Shown: positions 4,901 through 12,259, counted from the stretch's first letter. The stretch is DNA of 12,793 nt from Zygnema cylindricum (GCA_037447655.1 JBBHKE010001680.1:130572-143364), one strand, 5' to 3'. Program-made: numbers and translations. The notes: generated by a model from the letters alone, not told the origin.

Positions 4901-7681
4901 CACTGTCTAGTTTACTCTAACAAAAAAAATAAAAAAAAATTGAGGAAATCTTCTCCAGTACATATATTGATCTACACGGGCCTGAATGTAACACTGCTAC
5001 TCTTGCGACCTTAGAGACTTACTCATAAGAAGATTTATACCCCTTAGTGACTAACCAACTAAAAGATTTTTACTCTTTAACTAACCAACTAGAAGATTTA
5101 AACCTATGGTCGAAACGTGTGAAAACTTCATGCAAAATTCCCATATAAAACAGAAATTTCCCATAGTGAAAACTTTATGCGCCACAAAGAATTAGCCGCA
5201 TGAAATTCTTCTGGAAAAATTTTGCGCAGTACATTGTTTTCGTGTGACACTTATTAGAAATTTCCACACTTTTTTAGAACATATATTTATAATATTGTCA
5301 AGAAAGTGCAAGCAGGGCAGGAAAAGAGGACATCCATACAGCATAAAATAGGAATTGTGAGAAGTCAATTTAGACAAGTGGACACTACGATGTTGCACCA
5401 AATATACTTTGAGGATACACCCTAACAATACTATGCCTTGAATACCTTGAAGGCCCTAACAATACTATGCTGACTATGGCTATTAGTGTGAAGAAAATAC
5501 CAAACTAGAATGCATATTTTGTGTAGGGAGAAGTGGTTGTTTGCAATCCACTCCCGTAAGGGAAGTAATTAATACTACTTCCTAATTTATTGTACGTGAT
5601 TGGCAGTGTAGCTTTTCCTCTACAATTTACAAGCTGCCAAAAATGCAACCAATTCCTTATTTGTCCATATTCTCCTTTGCTTTAAAACTGCACTAACATA
5701 TAACTCAGAAAATACATAAAAACCAGTCTGATTTGAGTTGAAGTTGCACACTACACCATGTATCGCTATTAGTCTTAATGTATACTTTGCCACTTAAGCA
5801 TCTTTTCTCCGTGCTCAATAGTCCAATTTTTGATAGGAGACCGCCAATCGAAAGGTGGGAATTTTACCTTTCAATAGCAACCGTCAGATTAACAATCCAG
5901 CAAGTGTGCACAGAGAGAAGATGTTTTAAGTGGCCAAAAAACATTAACACTAATAGTGATACATAGTGTAGCATGTCTGCCTAAATAATATATATATACT
6001 GCAAGAAGAAAGGGGCATAGATGCTCAAATATTACATATGTAACCATTTAAATTGGTGATAAGCACACCATTTGTACCATAGACAACCAAAAAGGAAACC
6101 TAAAATGGAACTTAGAAATGGTGGTTACGAGAAAATTGTACAATTGTAACACACTATTGCAGTTAAGTGCCATCCCACGAATACTAGACTAAAACGAAAC
6201 TTGAAACGATTTCATAATAAGGTTTATGCAGAGATAAAGGGAAGAAAACAACAATACTCTCCACAACGAGGACAAATTTGAAAACTAATGTGGTCCATAA
6301 ATTTGCATGATTGATGAACATAAACCACCAGTTATCTACACTAATATCAAACAATGTGCAAGTTTTCCACTATCTCATAAAAAAACTGTCACCAAGAGTT
6401 TTGGCACAATTCGGATGAAACAAACTGAAAGTGGTGAAAAATCGACAACAAAAAAAAAAAAAAAGTTGCTCGTGAATGTGCAACAAAAAGGAGTGAAACC
6501 AAACAAAGCAAAAAAACAAAAGTGAAGGCCATACGAAAACAAAAGTATACAGGACAATCTTCTCACCCAAGAGAAAACTGGAAAGCTTGTTTAACAAGGC
6601 TGGTGGTGCCCAGCTTTTGTCCTCATCGAAAGCGGGAACCCAAATAGAGTCCTTCACCCAACACTGGAATTCCATAAAACAATTATTGAAGGTTAACCAT
6701 AGGAGGTTTAAAGAATGTGCAAGAATATACATGAGATCCATTCATTGCTTATGTCATTAATGACAGTAAACGAACGAGGAGGGAGTGGAGTGGAGGAGGG
6801 GGAAGGAAGGGGGGGGGGAGGAAGGGGGGGGAGGGAGGAGGAGGAGGAATGAGCCTAGGAATGGAAGGAAGATGAAATGGATGAAGGAACGACCGGAAAC
6901 ACAGGAATGGAAGAAACGGATTCATCTTGAACGGATCGGGTCATTTTAAAAATATTATATCTTACCTTCTTTCGCTCAAATGAAGGCCGGACATCCAACA
7001 CCATGTGGTCATTTAATTGGACAGCATAGCCGGCTTCCTTCGCTGATAAGGACTTCACTCGCCCATCTGCCACCTGTAAGTGAAGCATAAAAACGACAAA
7101 GCAACTTAAGACAAAATTTGAGTCGCTGTTCTAAGAGCCAACTTCAGCAATGTTTTTCCTTGAAGACCGGTCACTTAACAGATTCAGTGTTCAACTGACA
7201 AGAGCTCCTGTCTTCAGGATAACTTAGCAACTATAAATAGGGAAAAAGAGGAAATTGGACCACAACAAGCAACAAGACAAATAAAACACTCGAAGAAGAA
7301 AAAAAGTCTGTATATCCATCAATATTCTGTGAAATGGAGGCGAAATTTTTTGACTGCGGACATACCGTTGCAAGAAACAGCCAAATCAGTCCAATGAAAG
7401 TACCAGAAACTCACACAACTGATAAAAAACTCTCAAGTAGATTGTCTCTTGTCCATCCAATCTGAGAATTGCAGACAAACAATTTAAATGTGAAGTACCA
7501 TGGTGCCGTTGTGCAGGCACATTTTGCATTCTAGTAACATCCTTATAGGAACAAAACTAGCCTTTAACTCATGAAGGTACCAGCCTTTCCACACCTGTTG
7601 CTCCCACCGACGTTCAGCTGCCGCCATTTCTTTGATTTGAGTCTTCATATCCGGTTGGCTGGCAGCACATCTCACCAAATG
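1863..7681 (-). CDS. STR11-like plastid rhodanese-domain protein, split gene (5' end incomplete)
   Basis: Coding segments on the minus strand are 7681-7595, 7073-6966, 6663-6567, 4368-4329, 4036-3962, 3625-3538, 3186-3119, 2695-2623 and 1943-1863. Together they give 717 nt, or 238 residues plus TAG, in one frame with GT-AG borders and matching phases throughout. Residues 3-6 (VRCA) look like a transit-peptide cleavage motif. The rhodanese domain runs from about residue 44 (KEAGYAVQL, then LDVRPSFERKK) to about 165. It contains GGWWAG (98-103), the active loop CQKGLR with Cys131, and SLAACEQLYKAGYRNLFW (137-154). After it come FAGIGGVSEFLGWTD (177-191) and a hydrophobic helix at about 205-230. 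This order and these motifs match the Arabidopsis STR11 family as I recall it (about 290 aa), so some 30-50 N-terminal residues are missing. Rhodanese folds use a Cys persulfide for sulfur transfer, but this protein's substrate is unknown. Plastid membrane location is inferred. I see no premature stop or frameshift. Confidence 0.88.
1973..2280. repeat. (ATC/ATT)n trinucleotide microsatellite in the last intron
   Basis: About 300 bp of TCATCATTA-type units, degenerate but with a strong 3-base period. It lies within the 679-nt intron between exons H and I, and its near edge is 29 bp from the exon I acceptor. All frames are open (poly-Asp/Asn, poly-Ile or poly-Met), which is a repeat effect. Confidence 0.95.
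2623..2695 (-). CDS. Rhodanese gene exon H: WTDVQRAQAAKEG segment
   Basis: Seventy-three nt, phase 2 to phase 0, with acceptor TGTGCCAG/G and donor CTG/GTGAGA. It encodes WTDVQRAQAAKEGISY and then RLMLFARL. The family carries WTDQQRAxAAKEGWGYRL here. The hydrophobic end begins the C-terminal membrane segment completed by exon I. Confidence 0.92.
2792..2870. repeat. Small foldback (inverted-repeat) element in intron G-H
   Basis: The left arm 2792-2823 (ACTAGTGATAACAACACTA then CTTTAAGGG) pairs with the reverse complement of 2839-2870 (AATAGTGTTAATAACACTA then ATTAAGTGG). Eighteen of the first 22 positions match around a loop of about 15 nt. It shares the words GGCCACTTAA and TAGTGTTA with the element at 5751-5971 and may belong to the same MITE group. 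No clear target-site duplication was seen. Confidence 0.5.
3119..3186 (-). CDS. Rhodanese gene exon G: GIGG..EFLG linker
   Basis: Sixty-eight nt, phase 0 to phase 2, with acceptor AAGCAG/GAT and donor CTCGG/GTAAGA. It encodes DFEREGSQALKF and AGIGGVSEFL, plus a split Gly codon. The FAGIGGxSEFLGW motif is specific to the STR11-like group and lies outside the rhodanese fold proper. Confidence 0.92.
3300..3415. repeat. Degenerate CCTCACATAT / CATACATA tract in intron F-G
   Basis: The string CCTCAC(A/C)(T/C)TTCTTATAT and shorter CCTCAC units recur several times, followed by (CATA)n near 3393-3415. On the sense (minus) strand this is purine-rich intron sequence. No gene. Confidence 0.6.
3538..3625 (-). 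CDS. Rhodanese gene exon F: SLAAC..GYRNLFWLNGG
   Basis: Eighty-eight nt, phase 2 to phase 0, with acceptor CTCTGCAG/A and donor AGG/GTACTT. It encodes SLAACEQLYKAGYRNLFW and then LNGGYDTAEDR. The helix after the active loop and the final FWxxGG strand close the rhodanese fold and are the best-conserved part of the gene. Confidence 0.93.
3647..3682. repeat. Perfect 18-bp tandem duplication just upstream of the exon F acceptor
   Basis: AAGTTAATGGTATCCTTT occurs at 3647-3664 and again at 3665-3682 without mismatch. On the sense strand each copy carries CATTAACTT, which fits a plant branch-point consensus. The nearer copy ends 20 nt before the acceptor AG at 3627-3626, so the presumed branch-point region is doubled. 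Confidence 0.9.
3962..4036 (-). CDS. Rhodanese gene exon E: catalytic cysteine loop
   Basis: Seventy-five nt, phase 2 to phase 2, with acceptor CTTTGCAG/G and donor CTCAG/GTAAGA. It encodes RFMPDVVAQIPKSANVIV followed by TCQKGL. Cys131 sits at the start of the six-residue active loop CQKGLR, whose Arg codon is split AG/A across the next intron. The loop has the normal length, which suggests an active persulfide-forming rhodanese. Confidence 0.92.
4046..4126. repeat. 41-bp tandem duplication in intron D-E
   Basis: Two units with period 41 start at GGTAACACAAAAATGAGTAA (4046) and GGTAACATAAAAATGGGTAA (4087) and differ at a few positions. The repeat abuts the exon E acceptor region: unit 1 begins 10 bp upstream of exon E in sense terms. 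Confidence 0.85.
4329..4368 (-). CDS. Rhodanese gene exon D: 40-nt GGWWAG micro-exon
   Basis: Only 40 nt, phase 1 to phase 2, with acceptor AAAACAG/GT and donor GA/GTGAGT. With its neighbours it encodes GGWWAGNAPTKRNE, the counterpart of the family's GGWWSGxPT motif. It lies 2,198 nt downstream of exon C and 292 nt upstream of exon E. Gene finders could easily miss an exon this small. The phase fit on both sides and the double Trp make it secure. Confidence 0.88.
5022..5109. repeat. Three imperfect 30-bp tandem units
   Basis: ACTAACCAACTAAAAGATTT (5050) and ACTAACCAACTAGAAGATTT (5080) are 30 bp apart. A weaker third unit precedes them (TTACTCATAAGAAGATTTAT at 5022). A minor intronic minisatellite. 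Confidence 0.75.
5420..5470. repeat. 34-bp tandem duplication (partial second copy)
   Basis: CCCTAACAATACTATGC is repeated exactly at 5420-5436 and 5454-5470, with CTTGAATACCTTGAAGG between the copies. The CCCTAA word is not telomeric, because no further copies follow. Confidence 0.9.
5526..5640. other. Cluster of three consecutive short hairpins
   Basis: Hairpin 1 pairs GGGAG-AA-GTGG (5526-5536) with CCACTCCC (5548-5555). Hairpin 2 pairs GGAAGTA (5561-5567) with TACTTCC (5576-5582). Hairpin 3 pairs TTGGCAG (5600-5606) with CTGCCAA (5634-5640), with an inner TGTAG/CTACA stem. They lie inside the large intron. They may be remnants of a foldback transposon or an intronic structured RNA. Confidence 0.5.
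5751..5971. mobile_element. MITE-like 221-bp foldback element
   Basis: The left end CTACACCATGTATCGCTATT (5751 on) matches the reverse complement of the right end, CTACACTATGTATCACTATT (5971 back). The similarity continues for over 60 bp on each arm through TTAATGT, CCACTTAA, CATCTT and TCTC.GTGC, at roughly four matches in five. The arms meet at a central hairpin, CGAAAGGT (5849-5856) with ACCTTTCA (5866-5873), exactly at the midpoint, so the whole element is one inverted repeat. I found no convincing target-site duplication, so the superfamily is open. A 62-codon open frame inside is incidental. Confidence 0.8.
6567..6663 (-). CDS. Rhodanese gene exon C: WVK..IWVPAFD segment
   Basis: Ninety-seven nt, phase 0 to phase 1. 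The acceptor is ATTCCAG/TGT and the donor TTGG/GTGAGA. It encodes CWVKDSIWVPAFDEDKSW and then a variable linker, PPALLNKLSSFLL, ending in the first base of a Gly codon. Family members have AWVKGSTWIPIFD here. Cys replaces the usual Ala at the exon junction, and the linker after FDEDK is diverged. Confidence 0.88.
6772..6850. repeat. G-rich GGA/GGGG tract in intron B-C
   Basis: About 75 bp of almost pure purine on the plus strand with runs of up to ten G. On the gene's sense strand it is C/T-rich and lies about 110-190 nt upstream of the exon C acceptor, inside a 302-nt intron. The G-runs are on the template strand, where quadruplex formation is possible. Confidence 0.9.
6966..7073 (-). CDS. 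Rhodanese gene exon B: start of rhodanese domain
   Basis: Thirty-six codons, phase 0 at both ends. The acceptor is CTTACAG/GTG and the donor AAG/GTAAGA. It encodes VADGRVKSLSAKEAGYAV followed by QLNDHMVLDVRPSFERKK. The LDVRP strand is the classic first rhodanese motif, and the RDGKV..REAGYA lead-in is typical of the STR11 family. Confidence 0.9.
7595..7681 (-). CDS. Rhodanese gene exon A: transit-peptide end and pre-domain helix
   Basis: Twenty-nine codons, read HLVRCAASQPDMKTQIKE then MAAAERRWEQQ. The acceptor is a T-run followed by GGGCAG ending at 7682, and the donor is CAG/GTGTGG at 7594. Both ends are phase 0. The stretch VRCAA followed by a charged MAAAxxRW helix corresponds to the mature N-terminus of STR11-type proteins. 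The same frame is open upstream to an ATG at 7765 (hydrophobic start MQAAWLKIAWPL) after an in-frame TAG. An unspliced start there would give about 266 aa. I prefer an upstream exon because the T12-GGGCAG looks like a splice acceptor. Confidence 0.75.
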
Positions 7682-7949
7682 CTGCCCAAAAAAAAAAACA
7701 ACCCGAATCAACAACCAACAACCAATCAACAAGGGCCATGCAATCTTGAGCCATGCAGCTTGCATTGAAAAGTACGAAAACGTCTGGAAAGGCTATATCT
7801 GGTGACCCTGTATTGCATGCGTACAATACGGGTTTTGCAAGTGTCATACGAATATGTATTGTAGTATGGAGTATCCACATAAAGCATTTCCATACTTGCC
7901 CAGACATTAAAACTGGAATATAGCCCTGAGGTCTGAGGCTTGGCAATGG

Positions 7950-8026
7950 CAAAATTGAGAGAGAGTGGGAGGGGAACAGGGAGAGGGAGAAAGGGAGAGG
8001 GAGAAAGGGAGAGAGAGAGAGAGAGG
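7950..8026. repeat. (GA)n / (GGGAGA)n microsatellite
   Basis: Purine-only tract of GGGAGA, GGGAGAAA and finally (GA)n units on the plus strand, upstream of exon A. No gene. Confidence 0.95.
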
Positions 8027-9780
8027 CTCTTTACAGTTTTCGAATATTGATACTGGTATGACCCATTGGCATATCTTTTTCAGTTCTTCACTCTAAGGCT
8101 AAGGCAACGATTGTGGATCCAGTTTTGGTTCAGATTATTCACTCATATGTATTTAATTTGGATTAAACATTTGACAAATTTAGGAGGATTTTCAAATTTT
8201 GGAGATAATGTAGCGAATTTGAAGGTCGCTATTCTTTTGAGGAAACAAACAAAAAAGTCCTCATTATGGCATTTTTTTTTTCAATTTATTTATTTGGTTT
8301 TGTCACAACCACAAAGTTCAGATGTGGGCGATTTTAAACATCCTTTAGTAACCTATGAATGAAGTGACATTTGTAGACGTTTTTTTGTTACTCACATGTC
8401 ATATTGTCATCTGTTTCAATCGGTTCGACACTACAAATCGTGTAAAGAAATGATAAAGTGAAACAAATTTTCCAAGTGTTCCAAATTTTGATGTAAACTG
8501 TTGCTCTCAACGTTTTTATTTAACTCCTGAGTAAGTTCTTGGACCTGTTTTGCTGATCTTAAAACACATGCTTATCGAATATTTTTCAAAATATTTACGT
8601 TTTTTGCAATATTGTTTTTTTTTTTTTTTTGGTTATTAGAGCTTTATTGAAGAAACCAGCTCTAGACCTCCAGTAACAGTTCTATTAAAAAAAAGATGGA
8701 TGATAGACTATAAACAAGAATAGTGTTCTGTGCACGCTACTTCATGTTTGCAAAGACCATCCTCCTACCTCTCACCAATTCGCTGTTTGTATCTGTATAC
8801 TCTAATGCGTCTGTAGTTGAGTAATGTTAGCTTCGAAATTATGCGTAACTTATCAAAATTTGCAAATATTTCTATTTCTTTAATTACCATAAAGAAGAAG
8901 ATTTTATTAAAAAAAACCACGCAACCAAAAAAAAAGTGGATGGCAAAGCTTAGATGAATTTAGATTAAAAAAAGAAAGGAATAAACAAAGGAATTTGCAA
9001 CAAAGGATCTAAAAGATTTTCGTACAATTTTTGCAATGGACCACAAGTCAAAACATGGAGAAAAAAGATTTCTTTGAAAGCAAACTATTTTTAGGACCGA
9101 GGATTCTGCATCTCGAAAAGAAAGAAAATGGAATCTTGAGCAATACACATCATAAGATACGAGAAAAAACAATCACAAAAAATAGATAAAAAAGAACCAA
9201 TTATTAATGTTTGATTTTCACTTTGCCATACTCGCAATTTCAAAACAAATATTCTTATTCTTGCTGACAAAGACGAGAACCATATGAGACAAAAACTTGC
9301 TACGAGTTGAGAGATATTAAGAAAAAAAATTAAAAATGTCATCCAATGAGTCAACTTTAACACATTCTAAAACTTAAAACTTGTAGGTAAGTTTAGTAAA
9401 AAAAAAAAAAAACAAGTACAAGCATCCACTCAATATATATATTTTTTAAAAACTATTGAATACCCTTTTTTTTTCCACCTATTATTCGACCAAAACTGAG
9501 AAAAAAAATGCACTTTTCGATCTCCAAAATACGAAAAAGACTCGAGTTTTCATTTGGTTCATATTTTTCTGAACCAATTAGATTACATGAAAACAAGTCT
9601 AAAAAAAAGAAATCATCTACAGTTGTTTCATTTCTTTTTTGCTTTTTTTTTTTGTTCTGTATGCTAGATTTCATCAGACCTTGTTTCGCTTCCCCCCTTT
9701 TTTTATTTTTTCGCTTTCTCCTTCTCTCCTTTGTTTTTTGTTTTTTACAACACGTGTTTTGCTACATTTGACAATCGTTT
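8027..9780. other. Non-coding stretch upstream of exon A, no exon identified
   Basis: AT-rich sequence with T-runs (8615-8630) and A-runs (9399-9412, 9601-9610). Short frames on both strands are Phe-, Lys- or Leu-rich and look like low-complexity shadows. If the promoter is near 10.1 kb, exon 1 of the rhodanese gene should lie between here and 7700. I found no open frame with a Ser/Arg-rich transit-peptide look and a good donor of the right phase. Confidence 0.5.
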
Positions 9781-9794
9781 TTCCCGTTTTTCCT

Positions 9795-10017
9795 CCTTTC
9801 TGCCTATTCACCATTTTGACTTCTGCCTCTTTGACCTTTTTGTCTTTCCGCATTTTCCCTTTTTGTCTTTTTGCTCTTTTTGGCCTTTTGCCTTTTTGCC
9901 TTTCCGCTTTTTTGACTATTCACCCTATCTACTTTCCGCCTTTTTGTCTTTTTGCCTTTTTGCCTTTCCGACTTCTCATCTTTCCACCTTTTTGTCTTTT
10001 CTGTTTTCGACTTTTCA
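9795..10017. repeat. About 10-bp period minisatellite (CCTTTTTGCC / CTTTCCGC)n
   Basis: Roughly 220 bp of units such as CCTTTTTGTC, CCTTTTTGCC and CTTTCCGCAT. It reads as Leu/Pro/Phe-rich on the plus strand and Lys/Arg-rich on the minus strand in every frame. These long open frames are repeat artefacts. Confidence 0.9.
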
Positions 10018-10158
10018 GATAAGGTTTTGCCACTGTAATTGCCCTTGCCCGAATTCGAGGTAGACAAAAACCGACACCCACACCATAATAAAAACGGCCG
10101 CGAGGATATAAAACAAAACGGGCCCCACCACGCCATTGGCCTCCATGCCACGTGGCAT
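10015..10158 (-). CDS. 47-codon GC-rich ORF with one membrane-like segment (doubtful)
   Basis: ATG at 10158 to TGA at 10015. It begins MPRGMEANGVVGPVLFYILA and continues AVFIMVWVSVFVYLEFGQGQ. A stretch of about 23 hydrophobic residues (10-33) between polar ends looks like a membrane anchor. It lies in the only GC-rich patch of the upstream region and does not come from a simple repeat. I know no matching family, and there is no clear splice donor before the stop. The same bases carry promoter-like motifs, so a chance frame in a promoter is equally likely. Confidence 0.2.
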   Translation of the reverse strand: MPRGMEANGVVGPVLFYILAAVFIMVWVSVFVYLEFGQGQLQWQNLI

Positions 10159-10195
10159 CGTGCCGGCCCTAGAGACCGCCCATGGCCCAAAAAGA
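10105..10195 (-). promoter_or_regulatory. Candidate promoter: palindromic G-box, CCAAT and TATA-like motifs
   Basis: In minus-strand order: TGGGCCATGGGC near 10194-10183, the perfect 14-bp palindrome ATGCCACGTGGCAT (10158-10145) with a CACGTG G-box, CCAAT (10139-10135), GGGCCC (10123-10118) and TTTTATAT (10113-10106). The order suits transcription toward the rhodanese gene. G-boxes and TGGGCC site-II-like words are common in plant promoters of plastid-protein genes. On the plus strand TATAAAA (10107-10113) is the better TATA match, so direction is uncertain, and the distance to exon A (2.4 kb) needs an unseen exon 1. Confidence 0.3.
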
Positions 10196-10207
10196 AGAAG
10201 TTAAAAA

Positions 10208-10270
10208 GGGAAGAAGGAAGGGAGGGCAGGAGGGAGGGAGGGAGGGAGGAGGAAGGGAGGGGAGAGAGGG
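10208..10270. repeat. (GGGA)n tract with quadruplex-type G-runs
   Basis: Five or more GGG runs spaced by single A bases at 10219-10250, within GGAAGGGAGG-type sequence. It lies directly beside the GC-rich island. The minus strand is the C-rich complement. Confidence 0.95.
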
Positions 10271-10339
10271 TTCAAACCATTGCAGCCTCACCCATTTTCA
10301 ATAAAAAATAAAATAGAAAAACTAATCCAATAATATCAA

Positions 10340-11123
10340 CACCAAAAAAAAAAAAAAAAACAAAATGACCCTCGCCATTAGAAAGTGTTGTTTATTTACT
10401 CGCATAAATCGCACATTTGTTTTTTGTCGAGTGAAACATGTTTCAAGATGATTCGATAAATAGTAGGTCGGCCGTTGGATGTAAGTCACGATATTGTCTA
10501 TGAGGAAACTCTCCTGTAAGAGTTTCTTCACACTAGGCGATATCTTGTTTTATAATCTCAAAATGGTGAGACATCTAGCGGTCGATGCTTTATATTATTG
10601 GGCGACACGGCGTAGCTTCATCATGTTTCGTCTGACGAAATGGTAATGCAATTTCACGAATCATCATTAAAAACCCACTCGATGAAGTTCGCATATATAA
10701 AATATTAAATTGCCAGTACTATATATACGAAATTTATTTGGATGGATAATGATAAATGAGGGCTCCACCGTCGATTCGAGTCTCAATCAAATCATCGGAT
10801 ATGAATTACTGGATAACCGCTACTAATTTCTACTAATTTGTACTTGTTTTTTTAATAATTGTTGGCAAATAATATATTCACACTAAAATATGAGCACGTA
10901 CATGCCGTCGGCGCTTTTGCATTAAGCGCCTAGCCAGTATTTTCGCGTGCGTGGCGACTTCACAATCGTAGCGATGATCATTTATATCCGTACAACTTCA
11001 ATTGATTGCATTAACGTTGCCCAAAAATGACGCTCAAAATGACATCACATGTTCGTCGCTTCTCATAAAACTTACATTGATAATGTCTTTTAGCTTTAAT
11101 TATGTCGCCGTTAAATGGTTTTA
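10340..11123. other. No gene seen; CpG-containing unique-looking segment
   Basis: After an A18 run (10343-10360) the sequence has more CG dinucleotides and no microsatellite. The longest frame (minus, 10322-10531, 69 codons) has no recognisable motif. Short frames elsewhere are interrupted. It could be an old transposon or intergenic DNA. Confidence 0.5.
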
Positions 11124-11257
11124 TTAGAGTTCATTAACGTTAATATCTGTCATAACTCTAAATTGATTGCTCTTAGAAGGCGGCACTTCCAAAAATAACA
11201 TTTATTAGCGTTAACACTTCCAAATATAGCAGGTATTAACGTTAATGTTAACTCTAA
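11124..11257. mobile_element. Short inverted-repeat element flanked by TA (MITE-like)
   Basis: The left arm AGAGTTCATTAACGTTAAT.TCTG (11126-11149) matches the reverse complement of 11230-11255 with one substitution and a 2-nt indel. The outer ends read TTAGAGTT and AACTCTAA, so TA stands on both sides, as expected for TA-target elements. Each arm contains the 12-bp palindrome ATTAACGTTAAT. The 80-bp core holds a third AACTCTAA (11153-11160) and two CACTTCCAAA copies. No coding capacity. Confidence 0.6.
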
Positions 11258-12259
11258 ATGAGTCTCTTTTACGAAAAAATCTGACAAATCATCAGTAACT
11301 CGTCATATGGTTGGTCGCTCAACATTACGCATGACATACTTTTAATCCACGTAAAAATTATAGTTGGAAATCAACCTAGATAACGCAACACCAACCGTTT
11401 CTCTTCACCAACGCCTATTCCAAAAAATATCCGTACGTCCATTAACCTGTAGCATTTCAATGGCGCTTTCACCAAATTCTTTGTCGCCTACCACGTGCGT
11501 ACTTTCCATCTAACCCACACAATCCGTGTAATCTATATCAGTTAAACATTTTTTTTTTTACTCACACATAATAAAGTGGGGCATTAAAAAATCCTATAAT
11601 TACTATCATTGAATATAAAATCGGGATACATTAGAATCCCCTCCTTCAGTATTTTTTTTGTTGTGGCTTATTTTCATAAAATTATTGCTTACAACTCACC
11701 ATGTGTGTTGGATTTCAGGATTTCAAACATTTAACAAACAATTTGATAATTTCATAACATTTTTCCCTTTTGAAAGCAATACACAAAAATATCCAAAGCT
11801 TGAAATGACTCTTATATTTATTTTTCCATTCATTTTTATTTTCTTGTTGGTTCGTTTTTAGTTGGACCCTTAATTATCATTTTTAAAAGCCACTCCCATT
11901 TTTTATAACTTCTTTTTAATCATGCTTGAACAAGAGATAAACATCACAAGATTTATACTTTTCTCTTTTGCTTTTCCTGGTTTTTTTTTTTTTTTTTTCT
12001 TCTCTTTTATTAGGCAGTTTCTTCTTCACGCCACTTTAAAGGAAATTTTCCTAATCGTCCATGATTGGATGCAATTTTGAAGGCACGATTTCTCTCGAAT
12101 TTGTATTTTTCTGATGTCCAACCAAATTTTGATGACCCATTTGAAGTACATAAAAAACATGGACCACCGAAAGCAATTTGTGTTTTGACGGAAGAAAATT
12201 TTTATTTTCCATTACCAATGTTTCATTTGTTAAGTCCATTGAAACAGTGTCCAATTTTC
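11258..12259. other. AT-rich stretch without supported gene
   Basis: Contains T-runs at 11549-11559 and 11979-11998. Small frames at 11658-11861 (plus) and 12051-12265 (both strands) have mixed composition but no motif, no convincing start context and no splice partners. I do not call them. Confidence 0.5.

Larger units (their letters stand above)
4369..6566 (-). other. Large intron C-D (2.2 kb) of the rhodanese gene
   Basis: GT-AG intron between exons C and D, phase 1. It holds a run of decayed tandem repeats (5022-5109, 5420-5470), a cluster of hairpins (5526-5640), a 221-bp MITE-like foldback (5751-5971) and an A15 run near 6450. No coding exon with family motifs lies inside, and none is missing from the protein here. 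Confidence 0.8.

Noticed and set aside
5420-5470. CCCTAA words suggesting interstitial telomere repeats
   Set aside because: Only two CCCTAAC copies 34 bp apart, explained by a local tandem duplication.
5749-5753. CACTA at the left end of the foldback, suggesting a CACTA transposon
   Set aside because: The inverted repeat begins at CTACAC (5751). The right end does not end in TAGTG at the paired position, and no 3-bp target duplication is present.
8760-8900. Possible exon ending at a GTGAGA donor near 8773 on the minus strand (basic frame ..LNYRRIRVYRYKQR)
   Set aside because: No Met after the upstream stop, no acceptor, and no similarity to the missing transit peptide.
9639-10063. Leu/Phe/Pro-rich plus-strand frames and Lys/Arg-rich minus-strand frames
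   Set aside because: They are produced by the 10-bp minisatellite; every frame is open and the composition simply follows the repeat unit.
10755-10790. GATTCGAGTC resembling a tRNA B box (10773-10782)
   Set aside because: No matching A box, acceptor stem or cloverleaf around it on either strand.
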